From positions 124,001 to 188,000 of the forward strand of contig CAJNDS010002363.1 in the NCBI GenBank assembly GCA_905221605.1: a stretch of 64,000 nt of DNA, in the 5' to 3' direction. Positions within the stretch are counted from its first letter, which is position 1; each line of letters opens with the position of its first letter. Position numbers and translations under genes: made by a program. This stretch comes from Symbiodinium natans. Lineage: Eukaryota; Sar; Dinophyceae; Suessiales; Symbiodiniaceae. The notes beneath the pieces are model-generated. The model was not told the origin of the DNA and did not search any database. It worked only from the letters and a program-made list of their open reading frames with translations. Positions 12,181 through 24,996 of this stretch are shown in pieces.

Positions 12181-12856
12181 CCCTACACGTGAAACCCTAA
12201 ATGCTCCACAAGGGGCGGGTCCCTATAGGGTTTCAGGTTTGTAGTCCCCACACCTTGAAGCCTTATAGGGTTTATTGTTCAACCATGAACCCCAGACCTT
12301 TCAGATTCACCGTGTATTTAACAACAAGAATGTTTCACAGTAATTTTCGTTCGAGCACCTGTCCCAACAATAGGTTAGTTGGAGGGTATATCGTTGTTAT
12401 TCCGTTTTGCGGGGCGGTCGCGTGCACGGGGCATGAACGGGCATGAACTCGCATGCACGGGCATGAATTCAAAAAATGAAGTATCTGCTCACAGTATTCT
12501 CGTGATACCGTGTCCGAATGTTTCATAATCTTTTTAAAAAACAACCTATCCCAAGAATAGGTTCCCACGGCGTCCTCTCCCCTAGAGCTTAGGGGTAGGT
12601 CTTTGGGGTTCAGTGCGAAAGAAACACACGGTGTAGTCTCTCTGTTTCGCCTCTAGGGAGGTAGGTAGGCTCTTGTTTTATTATATTTCTTGTTTTTCGG
12701 GCTTAGGGTTTAGGGTTAGGGTTTAGTGTTGGGGTTTTGAAGCAGTCTTCAGAGGAGCGTGATGGCCCTATTCGATAACTCTGTTAATCGTAGCAGTAGT
12801 ATAGGCTAGTATGAAAACAAAGAAAGAGGTCAAATCATACATAAAGGTTCCTGCCT

Positions 12857-12858
<2 letters not shown>
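12181..12858. other. Stretch with short telomere-like motifs, no gene seen
   Basis: Scattered CCCTA-type motifs, a GGGCATGAA/CGCATGCACG short repeat near 12425-12470 and a short degenerate TTTAGGG tract at 12703-12734 are present. No exon could be supported. The duplicate is about 20134-20812. Confidence 0.5.

Positions 12859-12889
<31 letters not shown>
12859..12889. repeat. (AT)n microsatellite, copy 1
   Basis: Simple AT dinucleotide repeat. The equivalent tract in the second copy is at 20813-20843. Confidence 0.9.
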
Positions 12890-12892
<3 letters not shown>

Positions 12893-12988
12893 CGATACGT
12901 ATGTCATATACAACCTGACAGCACATAAACTCGACGACCTTTGAACTCCAATCCATAAAGCCCACTTGAAGGTTCACAGTACTGTTAA

Positions 12989-13088
12989 NNNNNNNNNNNN
13001 NNNNNNNNNNNNNNNNNNNNNNNNNNNNNNNNNNNNNNNNNNNNNNNNNNNNNNNNNNNNNNNNNNNNNNNNNNNNNNNNNNNNNNNN
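12989..13088. other. Assembly gap, 100 N
   Basis: The run is exactly 100 N, the conventional placeholder for a gap of unknown size. Sequence on both sides belongs to the same ~7.8-kb unit: the left side is its end and the right side its beginning. Confidence 0.99.
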
Positions 13089-16026
13089 CAAATCGCAAGA
13101 CCTGGTCCCTGAGATTTTGGGTTCAATTTTTGCTCCAGTCAAATCCTTTTTTGCCTTAGATAGGGGGGTCTGTGAAGGTGCAAGATTGCGCCTAATGAGC
13201 AACTTGGTGAAAATCCTTCTGTTAGATGCCAAAAATCACAAAAACTAGCAATTTTGTGAAAATCCTTGTGTTTTGGCCTTAGATTGGTGTCTGTGAAGGC
13301 GCAAAATTGCCCACAAAAATGAGCAATTTGGTGAAAATGCTCATGTTTTGTCCTTAGATAGGGGTCCGTCAAGGCGCCACATCGCAAACAATCACGAAAA
13401 TATGTTTTGGCTTTAGGTAGGGCTTCGTCAAGGCGCCACGTTGCAAACAAATCACCTAAATAAGCCGGTGAAGGCGCAAAATTGCCAAAAGTCGCAATCT
13501 GGTAACATCCTTATGTTTTGGCCTTAGCTGGGGGTGGGTGCAGGCGCAAAATTACAAAAAGCACCAAAAGCAGCAGTTTGATGGAAATCCTTATGTTTTG
13601 GCCTTGGATAGGGGTCCGTCAAGGCGCCACATTGCAAAAAACAACCAAACTCAGGAAAATCACAAAAATCAGCAATTTGATGAAAATCCTTTTGTTTTGG
13701 CCTTAGCTGAGGGTCGGTGAACGCGCAAAATTGCAAAAAATCACGAAAAATTGAAAATCCGGATGTTTTTGCCTTACCGGGCCTTACCTGGGGGTCTGTG
13801 AAGGTGCAAAATTGCCAAAAATCGCCCAAATGAACAATTTAGCGAAAACACCTATGTTTTTGGCTTTAGCTGGGGTCCGTGCAAGACGCAAAATCATCAA
13901 CATCAGCGATTTGGTGAAAACCCTTTTGTTTTTGGCCTTCATTGGGGGTCCGTGAAGGTGCAAAATTGGAAAAAGTCACCGCAATGAGCAATTTGGTGAA
14001 AATCCTTATGTTAAGTTGGGGTCCCTGAAGGAGCAAAAAAAGGTGAAAAATCCAACAAAATGAGCAATTTGGTGAAAACCCTTATGTTTTGGTCTGAGAT
14101 GGAGCTGTGTAAAGGGTCCTTCCGAGTCCTTGCTCAGAAGACTTGTTCCTTTTCAATCTTCAAGGGTTTTAAAGAATGTAAGAGGTTTTTTCTAATTTTA
14201 AGGGGCCTCTGTGGCATATTCGTTAAGTATCAGCAATCTTCTTCTGAAAGAACCCTCCGAGTTTTATCTCCTGAAAAGAGGAAAAGGAAAATGCTAAGCG
14301 AAGCGTTCACTCATTGTTTTCCCCTAAATCCGATCTGAATTCACTAGATCTTCAGCGAATATGGTTTGGAATAGGGTTAGGCTTAAGCTTCAGCCATAAG
14401 GTTCGCGATTCTCCCCCCTTTCCCGCAACCTCGTCGTGCCCAGGTGCGTGGTTTAAGAATCTAGAATAAATAGACCTCAGTGTCCGGCGCAAAACCTTAA
14501 ACAACTAAGGCTCATGCGTGCGTTTTGGCCTTAAACGTTAAAGGAATAGGTTTAGGAATAAGGCTATGTCCCAAAACTAAATAAGAAGCATGTGTAAATC
14601 TTGGAATTTACCCTAAGCCTTCGTCGAATACGCTGTTTAGAAATCTAAACCTTAAACGAGAAGGGTTTATGAGATATGTATTTGTGAGTATTGGGGATGA
14701 TGTGTGTGTGAGACATGAGAATTGTTCTGGGTGACCCTTTGGGAAACATTGAAATGACAACCCATGTACTTGCGAGCAAGTTGGGCTTGTGGGAAGGCCC
14801 AGAACCCAGATACTTGCTCAATATTCTCGCTGGATCGGGGTTACATACAAAAACCCAATGCCCTCAAATCCTAGTCTTACGGTTTGAGGATTCCCGCCCT
14901 TTCCTCTCCATTTCTCTATGTGATATACAATACATATACGATACATACCTACAAGATGTGGGTAGAAATTCTAGCTGCTCATGAAACACATACATCCTAT
15001 ATACCTGCGCGACGCGGGTAGAAATTCTACCTTTTCACACGCCGCACGCCCTTCGTGTTTTGGAAGGAACACGAGGGACGAAGAGAAAGGACCTTCTCTT
15101 CCCATTCTCCTCGTCGAAAGGAAAAAAGAAAATATCTGGATAGACTTGAAGAGAGAAGAGAACGATGGAACAGCAATGAGAAGCAAGAAGGATAGCCAAA
15201 ACAGTCGATATCATGTTCCCTTCATCGTTTGTTCTTTTGTCTTCGGTTTGAGAGGAGCACGTAAAGAAGAGAAAAGAAGAGAAGAGATGGAGACTGAGGG
15301 GAGGGGAGTTTCTTCCTCCTCTTACCTATCAATTTCTCAATAAGATAAGAGAGAAGGGCTCTTGTCCATTCTTTGTTGTTTGCCCCCTGCAGTCTCTTCC
15401 TCTCTCGCTGAACGAGAAAAGAAAAGAGCAAGGGCCAGCAAGGGCAACGAAAAGAGACAAGAAAAACTCCTTCCTCCTTTTTAGCAGTTCCCTTGAATTT
15501 CCTAAACGCAAAAGAACAGAAGACCTGGGAACGCAGGAGAGAAAGAAAGCAAAAGAGAGGGTGTAAGGGCTCTCAGCCCTGCTCTACGGGGGGGGGGGGG
15601 GCTCCCTTCTTGCCAGGAACAAAGCAATCCACCCTGCCCTCTTTCCCGCCCATTAACTTCTCTTTTCCTTGTCCTCTTGTGTATTCATTTGTCACGTACA
15701 AGAGAACAAAGAAGAGAGAAGAGAGAGGAGGCTGTATTCTTGCATGTTCAGCTTTTCTGCTGTAAGAAAAGCGCTAAAGGAGTGGGACAAGAGTGAAACT
15801 GGCACCTTGTATATGTATTTGTCTTTCTGTAACGATAGACTACAGAACAGGGATAAGAGGGGAGAAGGAATTTCTTCGCCCTGTTGTATGCCCAAAAAGA
15901 GCAAAGGGAAGACTTGTTCCCCAAACAGTCTACTGTTGTTTTCACCCCACATTCTGCAGCGAAGCAAAGAATCTCTCTTTCCATCTCGTCTTATCCATCT
16001 GCTTCTCGTCTCGAAGAAAGGGACAA

Positions 16027-16088
<62 letters not shown>

Positions 16089-17340
16089 CTGAGAGCTGAG
16101 AGCTGAGAGCTGAGAGCTGAGAGCTGAGAGCTGAGAGCTGAGAGCTGAGAGCTGAGAGCTGAGAGCTGAGAGCTGAGAGCTGAGAGCTGAGAGCTGAGAG
16201 CTGAGAGCTGAGAGCTGAGAGCTGAGAGCTGAGAGCTGAGAGCAGAGAGCAGAGAGCAGAGAGTAGAGAGCAGAGAGCAGAGAGCAGAGAGCAGAGAGCA
16301 GAGAGCAGAGAGCAGAGAGCAGAGAGCAGAGAGCAGAGAGCAGAGAGCAGAGAGCAGAGAGCAGAGAGCAGAGAGCAGAGAGCAGAGAGCAGAGAGCAGA
16401 GAGCAGAGAGCAGAGAGAAGAGAGAAGAGAGAAGAGAGAAGAGAGAAGAGAGAAGGGAGAAGGGAGAAGGGAGAAGGGAGAAGGGAGAAAAGGAAGGATA
16501 AAGGTAGGAGATGATTTTTCCTTGCGTGTTCATGTTGCTACTCTGCATGAAGAGAGCTGAACAAGATCGAGAAGCGAGGAGCGGGAGTTTCTTCTTCTTC
16601 CTCTTATGTATCCGTTGTTTTTTCAAGCATTCCTACTGTTTCGCTTCTACTGTGTCTTCCTCTCTCGCTGACTGAGACAAGATTCTTAAGATCAAGGACA
16701 GCGAAAGGGACAGGTAAACCTTTGTCGCCTATCTTTTCTGTCCCTTTGAATCTCCTCAAACCATGAACAGAAGACATAGGCACGCAGGAGAGAAAGAAGG
16801 CGCATGAGAGCCAACACAGGAAATCAACCCAACATGTCTTATTTTGCCAGTAAGAAAAGAGAAGCACCCGTGCGAGCTCCTTGTCGTTTTCTCCCAGTTG
16901 CCTCTTCATGTCTTCTTGTGTATTCATGTTTTCGTCTGCAAAACAAGAGCCAAAGCATACGGAAAAAGCGAGGAGGATGAACTTCTTCCCCGTCTCTCTC
17001 AATAACATAAGAGAGAAGCATTCTGGTCCATTCTTTGCTGTTTTCCTCCTACAATCTCTTCCTCTCTCGCTGAACAAAAAAGAAAAGAGCAAGGGCCAGC
17101 AACTCCTTTTTTAGCAGTTCCCTTGAATTTCCTAAACGCAAAAGAACAGAAGACATAGGAAGCACAAGAGAGAAGGAAGGCAAAAAGAAGAGTGCAATGG
17201 AATTCAGCCCTGCCCTGAGGGAGCCTCCCTTCTTGCCACCAACAAAACGATGCATCCTTCCGTCTTTTCTCGTCCATTTGCTTCTCTTGTCCATGTCTTC
17301 TTGTGTGTTCATTCATTTGTCTTGTGAAAAGAAAGAACAA

Positions 17341-17387
<47 letters not shown>

Positions 17388-20300
17388 GAGAGAGAGGAGA
17401 GAGAGAGAGAGAGAGAGAGAGGGGGAGAGGGGAGAGGGGGAGAGGGGGACGAGGGGGAGACGGGGGAGAGGGGGAGAGGGGGAGGGAGAGGGGGGAGAGG
17501 GGGGATGAGGGGGAGCGGGGGAGGAGAGGGGGAGAGGGGAGCGTGGGAGAGGGGGAGAGGGGGGAGGAGGGGGAGAGGGGGCGAGGGGGAAGAGGGGGAG
17601 AGGAGAGAGAGGCGAGAGAGACGAGAGAGAGAGGAGAGACGAGAGAGAGAGATGAGAGAGAGAGAGAGCGAAGAGAGCAGGGAGAGGATGATGGTATCGA
17701 GATCGGGGTGTGCTCTTGCATGTTCAGTTCCTCCCTGTAAGAACAGAGTGAACAAAGAGGGAAACTAAAGAGGACGGAGAATGAACGTAGTGAGTGGTTT
17801 TGGTTTGCCTTGTATATGTGAATGTCTTTCTGTAAGGAGAGAGCGACAGCAGGGGAAAAGAAACCCGAGGACGGATGAACGTAGTGACTGAAATTTGTTT
17901 GCCTTGTGTTTTTATTTGTCTTTGTGTAAGGAGAGAGCCAAAGAACATGGAGAAGAGGGAGAAGGAATTTCTTCCCGCTGTTGTTTGCCCGATCCTCACA
18001 AAAAGAGAACAGCGAAGCACTCTTGTCATGTCCTTGTTGCGTCGCTCTTTCATTTTGGCAGCGAGCCAAAGACTGTCTCCTTCCCTGCCTTCTCGTCAGT
18101 TTATCTTCTTGCATTTTCAATTTTCGCGTGTGTAAGAGCAAAAGTGAACAGAAGAAAGACGACAAGGCATGAAGGTAGTGAGATTGACTCCTCATCTTCT
18201 TACGTTTTACTCTTCTCCGTTGTAAGAACACGGCAAAGAAGAGGCTGAAGAAGTGAGAGGGAGTGTGAAAACCTTTTGTCGACCTATTCCCTTCAATCTG
18301 CTCGAATAGAAGACGGAACACATGACGTCGGAGCACGAGAAAGAAGGCAGCAGTGGGAGAATAATTGGAATCAAGGCTGTTCTAGGGAGAGAGAGGGGAG
18401 AGGGGAGAGGAGAGAGGAGAGAGGAGCGAGGAGCGAGGAGCGAGGAGAGAGAAGAGAGAAGAGAGAAGAGAGAAGAGAGAAGAGAGAAGAGAGAGAAGAG
18501 AGAGAAGAGAGAAGAGAGAAGAGAGAAGAGAGAAGAGAGAAGAGAGAAGAGAGAAGAGTGAACACGCAAGGAAACATCTCATCCTTTCTTTTCTCTCTTC
18601 TCTCTTCTCTCTTCTCTCTTCTCTCTTCTCTCTTCTCTCTTCTCTCTTCTCTCTTCTTTTTTACTTCCCAGGATCAGAGCTGAACAGATCTAGAGGAGAG
18701 GAGAGGGAGTTTCTTCTTTTCCGCTTATTTATCCGTTGTTTCTCAAGAAAACAGAGAGAGATGCACTCTTGTCCAGTACTGTGCCTTCCTCTCTGGCTGA
18801 CTGAGAAAAAACAAGATCAAGGACATCAAAGGGACAGGGAAACCAATCTATCCCGAAAAAAGGAACAGAAGACATAGGATCGCAGGCAAATGAGAGCGAA
18901 CACGGGAAATCAACCCTGCTCCAGGGAAGAGGGAGTCTTCTGCAACGGACAAAACAAAGCTTTCTTCCCTTTCTCTTAGCACTCTTGTCAGTTCCATGCA
19001 CTTTTCTTTCTCTTGTCTGTTCCTGGCTCCTTCTTCTTGTATAAAAGTTCTTCCCCCCTTCCCAGTCTTATGTACCTAGTCTTCTCAATAAGAAAAGAGA
19101 GAGAGGAGCACTCTTGTCCAGCTTCCCTCCTACTGTGTCTTCCTCTCTCGCTGACTGAGAAAAGACAAGATCAAGGACAGCGCAGGGGTTTTTTCGTTTA
19201 TCTATCCCTTTGAATCTCCTCAAAAAAAGGAACAGAAGACATAGGAGCGCAGGAGAGAAAGAAGGCAAACGGGAGCGAACACGGGAAATCAACCCTGCTC
19301 CACGGGGAGAGGGAGCCCCCTTTCTGCAATGGACAAAACAAAGCTTCTTGTTTTCACTCTCTTTCCCTCGGTTTTTGTCAAAAAGAGAAGAGAGAAGCAC
19401 TCTTGTCAGCTCCTTGCACTTTCTCTCTGGTGTCTGTTCCTGGTTCCTCTTCTTATATAAAAGTTCTTCTCCTCTGCAAGATAAGAGCCAAAGCAGAGAT
19501 TCAGACAGGAGGGGAGTCTCTTCTCAGTCTTATGTGCCCAGTCATCTCAATAAGAAAAGAGAGAGAAGCATTCTTGCCCATGCGTTGTTGTTTCCCTTCT
19601 ACTGTCCATTCCTCTCTCGCAGAGTGCAGACTGAGAAAAGACAAGATTAATTCAGGACAGCCAAAGGGGACAGGGAAACCTTATTTGTCCTCTTTAGTAG
19701 CTTTGCACTTCCCTTGAATACCTACAATCGACAAAATTGGAGACATAGGAACAAGGGACAGAAAGAAAACAAAAGAGATGGTATAAGGGAACTCAGCCGC
19801 TGCAGGGGAGGAGGTCCCTTCTTGCAACGAACGTGGCGATTTTGCGAAAGGCTGAAAGTTAATGGTCTACCTGCTTTAGTCGGGGCCCCTCTACTAAGTC
19901 ATTTTGGCTGGGCTATTCAAGTGGCTGGCCTGCAACCCAACCATTTGGTCTCTGACACTGCTCCTGCCTGTCCGAAACGTGTTGCCTTGCCTTTTGCTTG
20001 CGGCCTCTTTGCTGCCGTTGCATTTCGACCCACAGTGTGCCATTGTGCGAAGCTGCACGCCCGCTCTCCCATCAGAAATCGTTCGAGTCGCATAGATGAG
20101 CTTGAAAAGAAAACCCTAGACACTTCACCGTAAACCCTACACGTGAAACCCTAAATGCTCCACAAGGGGCGGGTCCCTATAGGGTTTCAGGTTTGTAGTC
20201 CCCACACCTTGAAGCCTTATAGGGTTTATTGTTCAACCATGAACCCCAGACCTTTCAGATTCACCGTGTATTTAACAACAAGAATGTTTCACAGTAATTT

Positions 20301-20809
20301 TCGTTCGAGCACCTGTCCCAACAATAGGTTAGTTGGAGGGTATATCGTTGTTATTCCGTTTTGCGGGGCGTTCGCGTGCACGGGGCATGAAGGGCATGAA
20401 CTCGCATGCACGGGAATGAATTCAAAAAATGAAGTATCTGCTCACAGTATTCTCGTGATACCGTGTCCGAATGTTTCATAATCTTTTTAAAAAACAACCT
20501 ATCCCAAGAATAGGTTCCCACGGCGTCCTCTCCCCTAGAGCTTAGGGGTAGGTCTTTGGGGTTCAGTGCGAAAGAAACACACGGTGTAGTCTCTCTGTTT
20601 CGCCTCTAGGGAGGTAGGTAGGCTCTTGTTTTATTATATTTCTTGTTTTTCGGGCTTAGGGTTTAGGGTTAGGGTTTAGTGTTGGGGTTTTGAAGCAGTC
20701 TTCAGAGGAGCGTGATGGCCCTATTCGATAACTCTGTTAATCGTAGCAGTAGTATAGGCTAGTATGAAAACAAAGAAAGAGGTCAAATCATACATAAAGG
20801 TTCCTGCCT

Positions 20810-20845
<36 letters not shown>

Positions 20846-20941
20846 CGATACGTATGTCATATACAACCTGACAGCACATAAACTCGACGACCTTTGAACT
20901 CCAATCCATAAAGCCCACTTGAAGGTTCACAGTACTGTTAA
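13089..20941 (+). repeat. Copy 2 of the ~7.8-kb direct duplication
   Basis: It begins immediately after the N run with the sequence found at 5242 and stays collinear with copy 1 through 20941, where copy 1's last base (12988) aligns. It then continues into unique sequence. It contains the second set of microsatellites (16028-16488, 17341-17690, 18386-18657, 20813-20843). No gene is supported inside it. Confidence 0.93.
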
Positions 20942-21085
20942 GGTAGCATTACGAAGTACCCGAAAAAAAGAGGCTATAACCAGAATTACCCTACTTAGAC
21001 CTGTACTGAAAAGGATCCATAAGCAGAATTGCCCTACTTAGAACTCTACTTCTAAGAGCCCAAAAAGAACCTCCAAGTATTCTAC
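20942..21085. repeat. Fold-back element remnant (TACTTGGAGGTTC type)
   Basis: ACCCTACTTAGA-, CTACTTCTAAGAGCC- and AACCTCCAAGTA-like segments match the arms of the family seen at 23585, 30912, 36644 and 51252. Part of the element appears duplicated here. Confidence 0.5.
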
Positions 21086-21149
21086 TAACCCTAAACCCTA
21101 AACCCTAAACCCTAAACCCTACACCCTACACCCTAAACCCTAAACCCTA
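21086..21149 (-). repeat. Interstitial telomeric repeat (CCCTAAA)n
   Basis: About nine heptamer units, including two CCCTACA variants. This is the first well-formed interstitial telomeric array after the duplicated region. Confidence 0.9.
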
Positions 21150-21256
21150 TGCCTGGATGCGCTGGGACAAGGCTGCTCGGTCCTGTGCACTTCATCACTG
21201 GGGATTCTAAAGTCGGGATAAGATTAGTGAGGCAGCTTGGGGTGTAGGTTAGCTCA

Positions 21257-21626
21257 ACCCCTAAACCCCTAAACCCCTAAACCCCTAAACCCCTAAACCC
21301 CTAAACCCCTAAACCCCTAAGTGCCTAACCCCTAAACCCCTCAACCCCTCAACCCCTCGACCCCTCAACCCCTCAACCCCTCAACCCCTAAACCCCTCAA
21401 CCCCTAAACCCCTAAACCCCGAAACCCGCTAAACCCCTAAACCCCTAAACCCCCAAACCCCTAAACCCCTAAACCCCTAAACCCCTTTTTTTGCATCCAG
21501 GTCTGACGCCGGGCATCACCTAACCCCTAAACCCCTAAACCCCTAAACCCCTAAACCCCTAAACCCCTAAACCCCTAAACCCCTAAACCCCTAAACCCCT
21601 AAACCCCTAAACCCCTAAACCCCTAA
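21257..21626 (-). repeat. Octamer telomere-variant arrays (AACCCCTA)n
   Basis: Two arrays (about 21257-21484 and 21522-21626) are built on an 8-bp CCCCTAAA unit rather than the 7-bp CCCTAAA unit found elsewhere. An internal block of CCCCTCAA and CCCCTCGA variants is present. Uniform use of a variant inside one array implies local copying or slippage after insertion. Confidence 0.88.
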
Positions 21627-21629
21627 TCC

Positions 21630-23300
21630 TAGACCCCAAACCCTAAACCTCAGTTTCAGGATCAACAGTCGTTCTTTTTGGGGGTCTTGCTACACTTCTC
21701 CTATCGGGGAGGTTGCCCAACCCCTACACCCCACCAGGACCCTCACCCCCGAAATGCATCCCGAGACGAGGGTCAGGGTCGATGGGCCTGGACTGATATG
21801 CCCTAAGCCTTGAAGGACAAACCCTAAGAGGCTTCGGGGTTTGGGGAGTTTAGGGTTTGGGGTTTCTAGGTTGGATTTATCGGGTTTTAGGGTTTAGGGT
21901 TTAGAGTACTCAGGATTCCCTCAAGAATTGGCGGCGCTTTGGGGGGGTGGTGCTGTGCTTGCTGTTCAGGGCGAGTTGAACGTGCAGGGCCCTTCAAAAA
22001 GGTTGAGAGTCGAGGGCTGAGCACCTCTATGTTCATGCTTCGTCCGCAGCATACTTGAAAGTTCATGGGTACTTAAAAGTTCCCACGGTTATAACCATAG
22101 CTGCTACTTACCTATAAGTGACCAAGTGAACCCTGTAAACCCCAAACCTAAACCCTAAAACCCTTCATGCCTCTTAACAGGCGTCGAAATCCCCCACACC
22201 CATCTCAAACCCCGAGCCCCCCGAAACCCTAAACCTAAACCATAAACCCTAAACCCTAAACCCTTTCTGCGCCCAAGAGCTGGCTGCTGCATCACGGCTG
22301 CGGCCATCTCGATCCTTACTTCTGCAAGAACCAAGGGGAAAAAAGGTTAGGGTCTAGGGTTTAGGGTTTAGGGTTTAGGTTTTAGAGTTTGGGGTTTAGG
22401 GTTAAACTGGAAGCCCTAAAACCCTAAACCAGGTTCATTTATTGTTCCTATACTAAATAAGGAAACCCAAAAAGTTTAAAGTTCAACTATTGGCTAAGCC
22501 GACTCCTCTGCGCGCTGAGCATCGCAAGGGACTGAGGGTGCCGGGATGTTCGTATAAAGGAGAACATCCCCAGGTTTAGGGGTAAAGGGCTCTGCCAGAT
22601 CTGCCTGGCAAAAATTCCGGGCTTTGGGGTCGTAGTGGCCTGCGCTGCCCTTTGCTTGTCTCATACTTACCAAAAATGAAAGGTTTAGGGCTTAGGGTTT
22701 TACACCTAACCCCAAAAAAAAAAGGAATAAGGGCTTGCTCTGGGTCCTATAGACTTTGTCCGTGACAGTTTTCGAAGAACTCGTGGCCTTGGGGCGAACC
22801 CCAAACCTGAAAGTCGGCGTCCTTAGAGCCTTGCTGCTTTCAAATGGATCTGAGAACCCCTAAACCCTACACCGGGTTTAGGGTTTAGGGTTTAGGGTTT
22901 AGGGTTTAGGGTTTAGGGTTTAGGGTTTAGGGTTTAGGGTGAAACCCTCAACTTAGTGCTTCAAATCCAGATCCTACCAGGCTCTTCTAGAGCCAAGCCA
23001 AGCCATTGGATTCCACATTCTCGAAACCTGACCATGCCACCACGCGAATGTAGAGCAGCCCTAAACCCTAAACCCTAAACCCTAAACCCTAAACCCTAAA
23101 CCCTAAACCCTAAACCCTAAACCCTAAGTTCGGGGTGCTGCTTGGTACCCAATAACTGCTTCCTACGTGCACCAGGTATGAGGAAATCCTAGCACGGAGA
23201 CCCGACTTGGCGGTCCATGGTAATTAACAAGTCGGCTTATAAAGGGTAACATGGATAGCGCCTTATTTAGGATACTTCTGCCCCTACTAATCAGTGATCG
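21630..23300. other. Interstitial telomeric repeats with short unique spacers
   Basis: Arrays lie at about 21879-21903, 22226-22264, 22344-22403, 22876-22942 (TTTAGGG) and 23059-23127 (CCCTAAA). A fold-back arm at 22059-22136 and a short TCCC/GGGA element at 22545-22580 are also seen. A possible minus-strand exon at about 22270-22325 is too short to call. Confidence 0.6.
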
Positions 23301-23464
23301 GTGCCCCTCTGTGAAACCGTCGAATGCAACTTCCTCAAGAAAGGGTGGTCAAAGCGGGGGTTTGCAACCTCCCTTCTCTTCCCGCCCACCCATAGATACC
23401 CCCCCCCCCCCCCCAAAGGACCTTCTTTAGGGTGTTTAGGGTTGAGGTTTTGGGGTGCTGAGTT

Positions 23465-23830
23465 TGCTACTCAAAGCCTTACGTGCGGCGAAGGTGCCAG
23501 GAACGGGGACAAAAAAACTGTGCAAAATCTGGAGCCGCGTGGCCGACAAACCGGCGTAGCAACAGCATGCAGAATCAACGCTTGTACTTGGAGGGTCAGG
23601 GTACTTCTAACCCTAATTATAACTTATAAGCGCCCTGAGTCCTCGACGTCTTACAAATGGGGGTAGAAGTACCCATGAACCTCCAAGTAGACACCCCGAA
23701 AAAACTCAGATACCCCATATCGAAAGCAGAAACCTGAAATTGCAATGGAGTTCCTCATGCTATTCAAGGCAACGGATTTCCGTGACCGGTGCAGTAGTTG
23801 GCTCTTCGGGATTAACCCTACACCTTCTGT
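23465..23830. other. Spacer with ambiguous exon-like frames
   Basis: A minus-strand frame at about 23480-23580 and a plus-strand frame at about 23740-23815 (containing MEFLMLFKATDFRDRC) look protein-like in composition, but neither has supporting neighbours or a family match. A fold-back element with TACTTGGAGG / CCTCCAAGTA arms lies at 23585-23690 between them. Confidence 0.3.
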
Positions 23831-24150
23831 AGACCGTCTGCATCCCCATGCCCACACTGTAAACCCGGGTCGGATTCGAAGAATGGGTGAGAGGAGACAG
23901 ACGAACTGAAGTTCAGGTTCGCAGTTAGGGCTGAGGGTTTTGGGTTTAGAGCTTAGGAGCCGTTGGGGTAAAGGTTTAGGATCTTAGGATCCCCTAAACC
24001 CTAAACCCGAAACCCTAAACCCCACCCCCCATCCCCCGCAACAACGAGGCCCTAAGCCTACTCAGCCTCCGGCTCTGCACCTCATGTGCACGAGCAGAGA
24101 GCCCTGGTGTCTTCGCCAGCATCCTGGGGGATCTTCGGGTTCAGGGCCAA

Positions 24151-24534
24151 ACCCTAAACCCTAAACCCTAAACCCTAAACCCTAAACCCTAAACCCTAAA
24201 CCCTAAACCCTAAACCCTAAACCCTAAACCCTAAACCCTAAACCGTGGCCACCCGACTAGCCACAGCGATGCGGGGGCTACCTTGCGAAATGCTGGGCAA
24301 ATCCTAGGGCCAGGTTTAGGGTTTAGGGTTAGGGTTTAGGGTATAGGGCTTAGGGCTTCGGCCGTAGGGCTTCGGGCTTAGGGTTTCGGGTTTAGGGTTT
24401 AGGGTTTAGGGCTTAGAGTCTAAGCCCCAAGCCCGGTGACTCATTAAGGTTCAGACCCGATTCATCTTGGGTTTAGGGTTTAGGGTTCAGGGTTTAGGGT
24501 TTAGGGTTTAGGGATCAGGGTTTAGCGTCTGCAG
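24151..24534. repeat. Opposed interstitial telomeric arrays
   Basis: (CCCTAAA)n at 24151-24244 is followed by degenerate TTTAGGG-strand arrays at 24313-24421 and 24473-24534 containing CTTAGGG and TTCGGG variants. A short minus-strand open stretch at 24045-24130 could be a terminal exon of another gene but is unsupported. Confidence 0.85.
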
Positions 24535-24542
24535 ACCTTGCC

Positions 24543-24625
24543 CTCTACTTCCAGGGACCTAATAATCGGGTGGCTTGAGCCGCTATTCCCCATGATTAGG
24601 CTGTACTCCCCTTAGAACCTTAACA
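24543..24625. repeat. Fold-back element, TTCCAGGGACCTA family
   Basis: The arm CTACTTCCAGGGACCTAATA resembles arms at 35390-35470 and 60465-60592. The second arm here is decayed. Confidence 0.5.
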
Positions 24626-24996
24626 ACAATAATATCTTTAATATCCTCTTGGGTTTTACATGAAGAAAAATAAAAATTAATTCCCAAGGGGGATATAGTA
24701 GGTCCCTGGCAGGATGGGGTTAGCGGGTTCTAAGGTTTCGGCTCCGGCAAATTTGGGGAACTTCTTCTTTCTGTTTCTTTTTTGGGAGGGGAGGTTAGGG
24801 TTTAGGGTATAGGGTTTAGGGCCAGGGATCCTACGAGATAAAAAGAATGCCTTGGATGCCATGGGCATGGCGGTGCAGGGCCTATCTTGAAGTGCGTACT
24901 CTCACCTAGAAAAGGAGCTTCAAGCTCCTCAAGCTAGAAACGAAAAAAGCCATGAAGACCAAATCTTCGGGCCCTTGAGCGTTTTGCAGGCCCGCC

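Larger units (their letters stand above)
5242..12988 (+). repeat. Copy 1 of a ~7.8-kb direct duplication flanking the N gap
   Basis: This segment aligns end to end with 13089-20941. The offset is 7847 at the left end and 7953 at the right end, the difference coming mainly from microsatellite lengths. Outside simple repeats only scattered single-base or 1-2-base differences are seen, for example near 5309, 6185, 6331, 6621 and 6860. It ends precisely where the N run starts. Confidence 0.93.
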
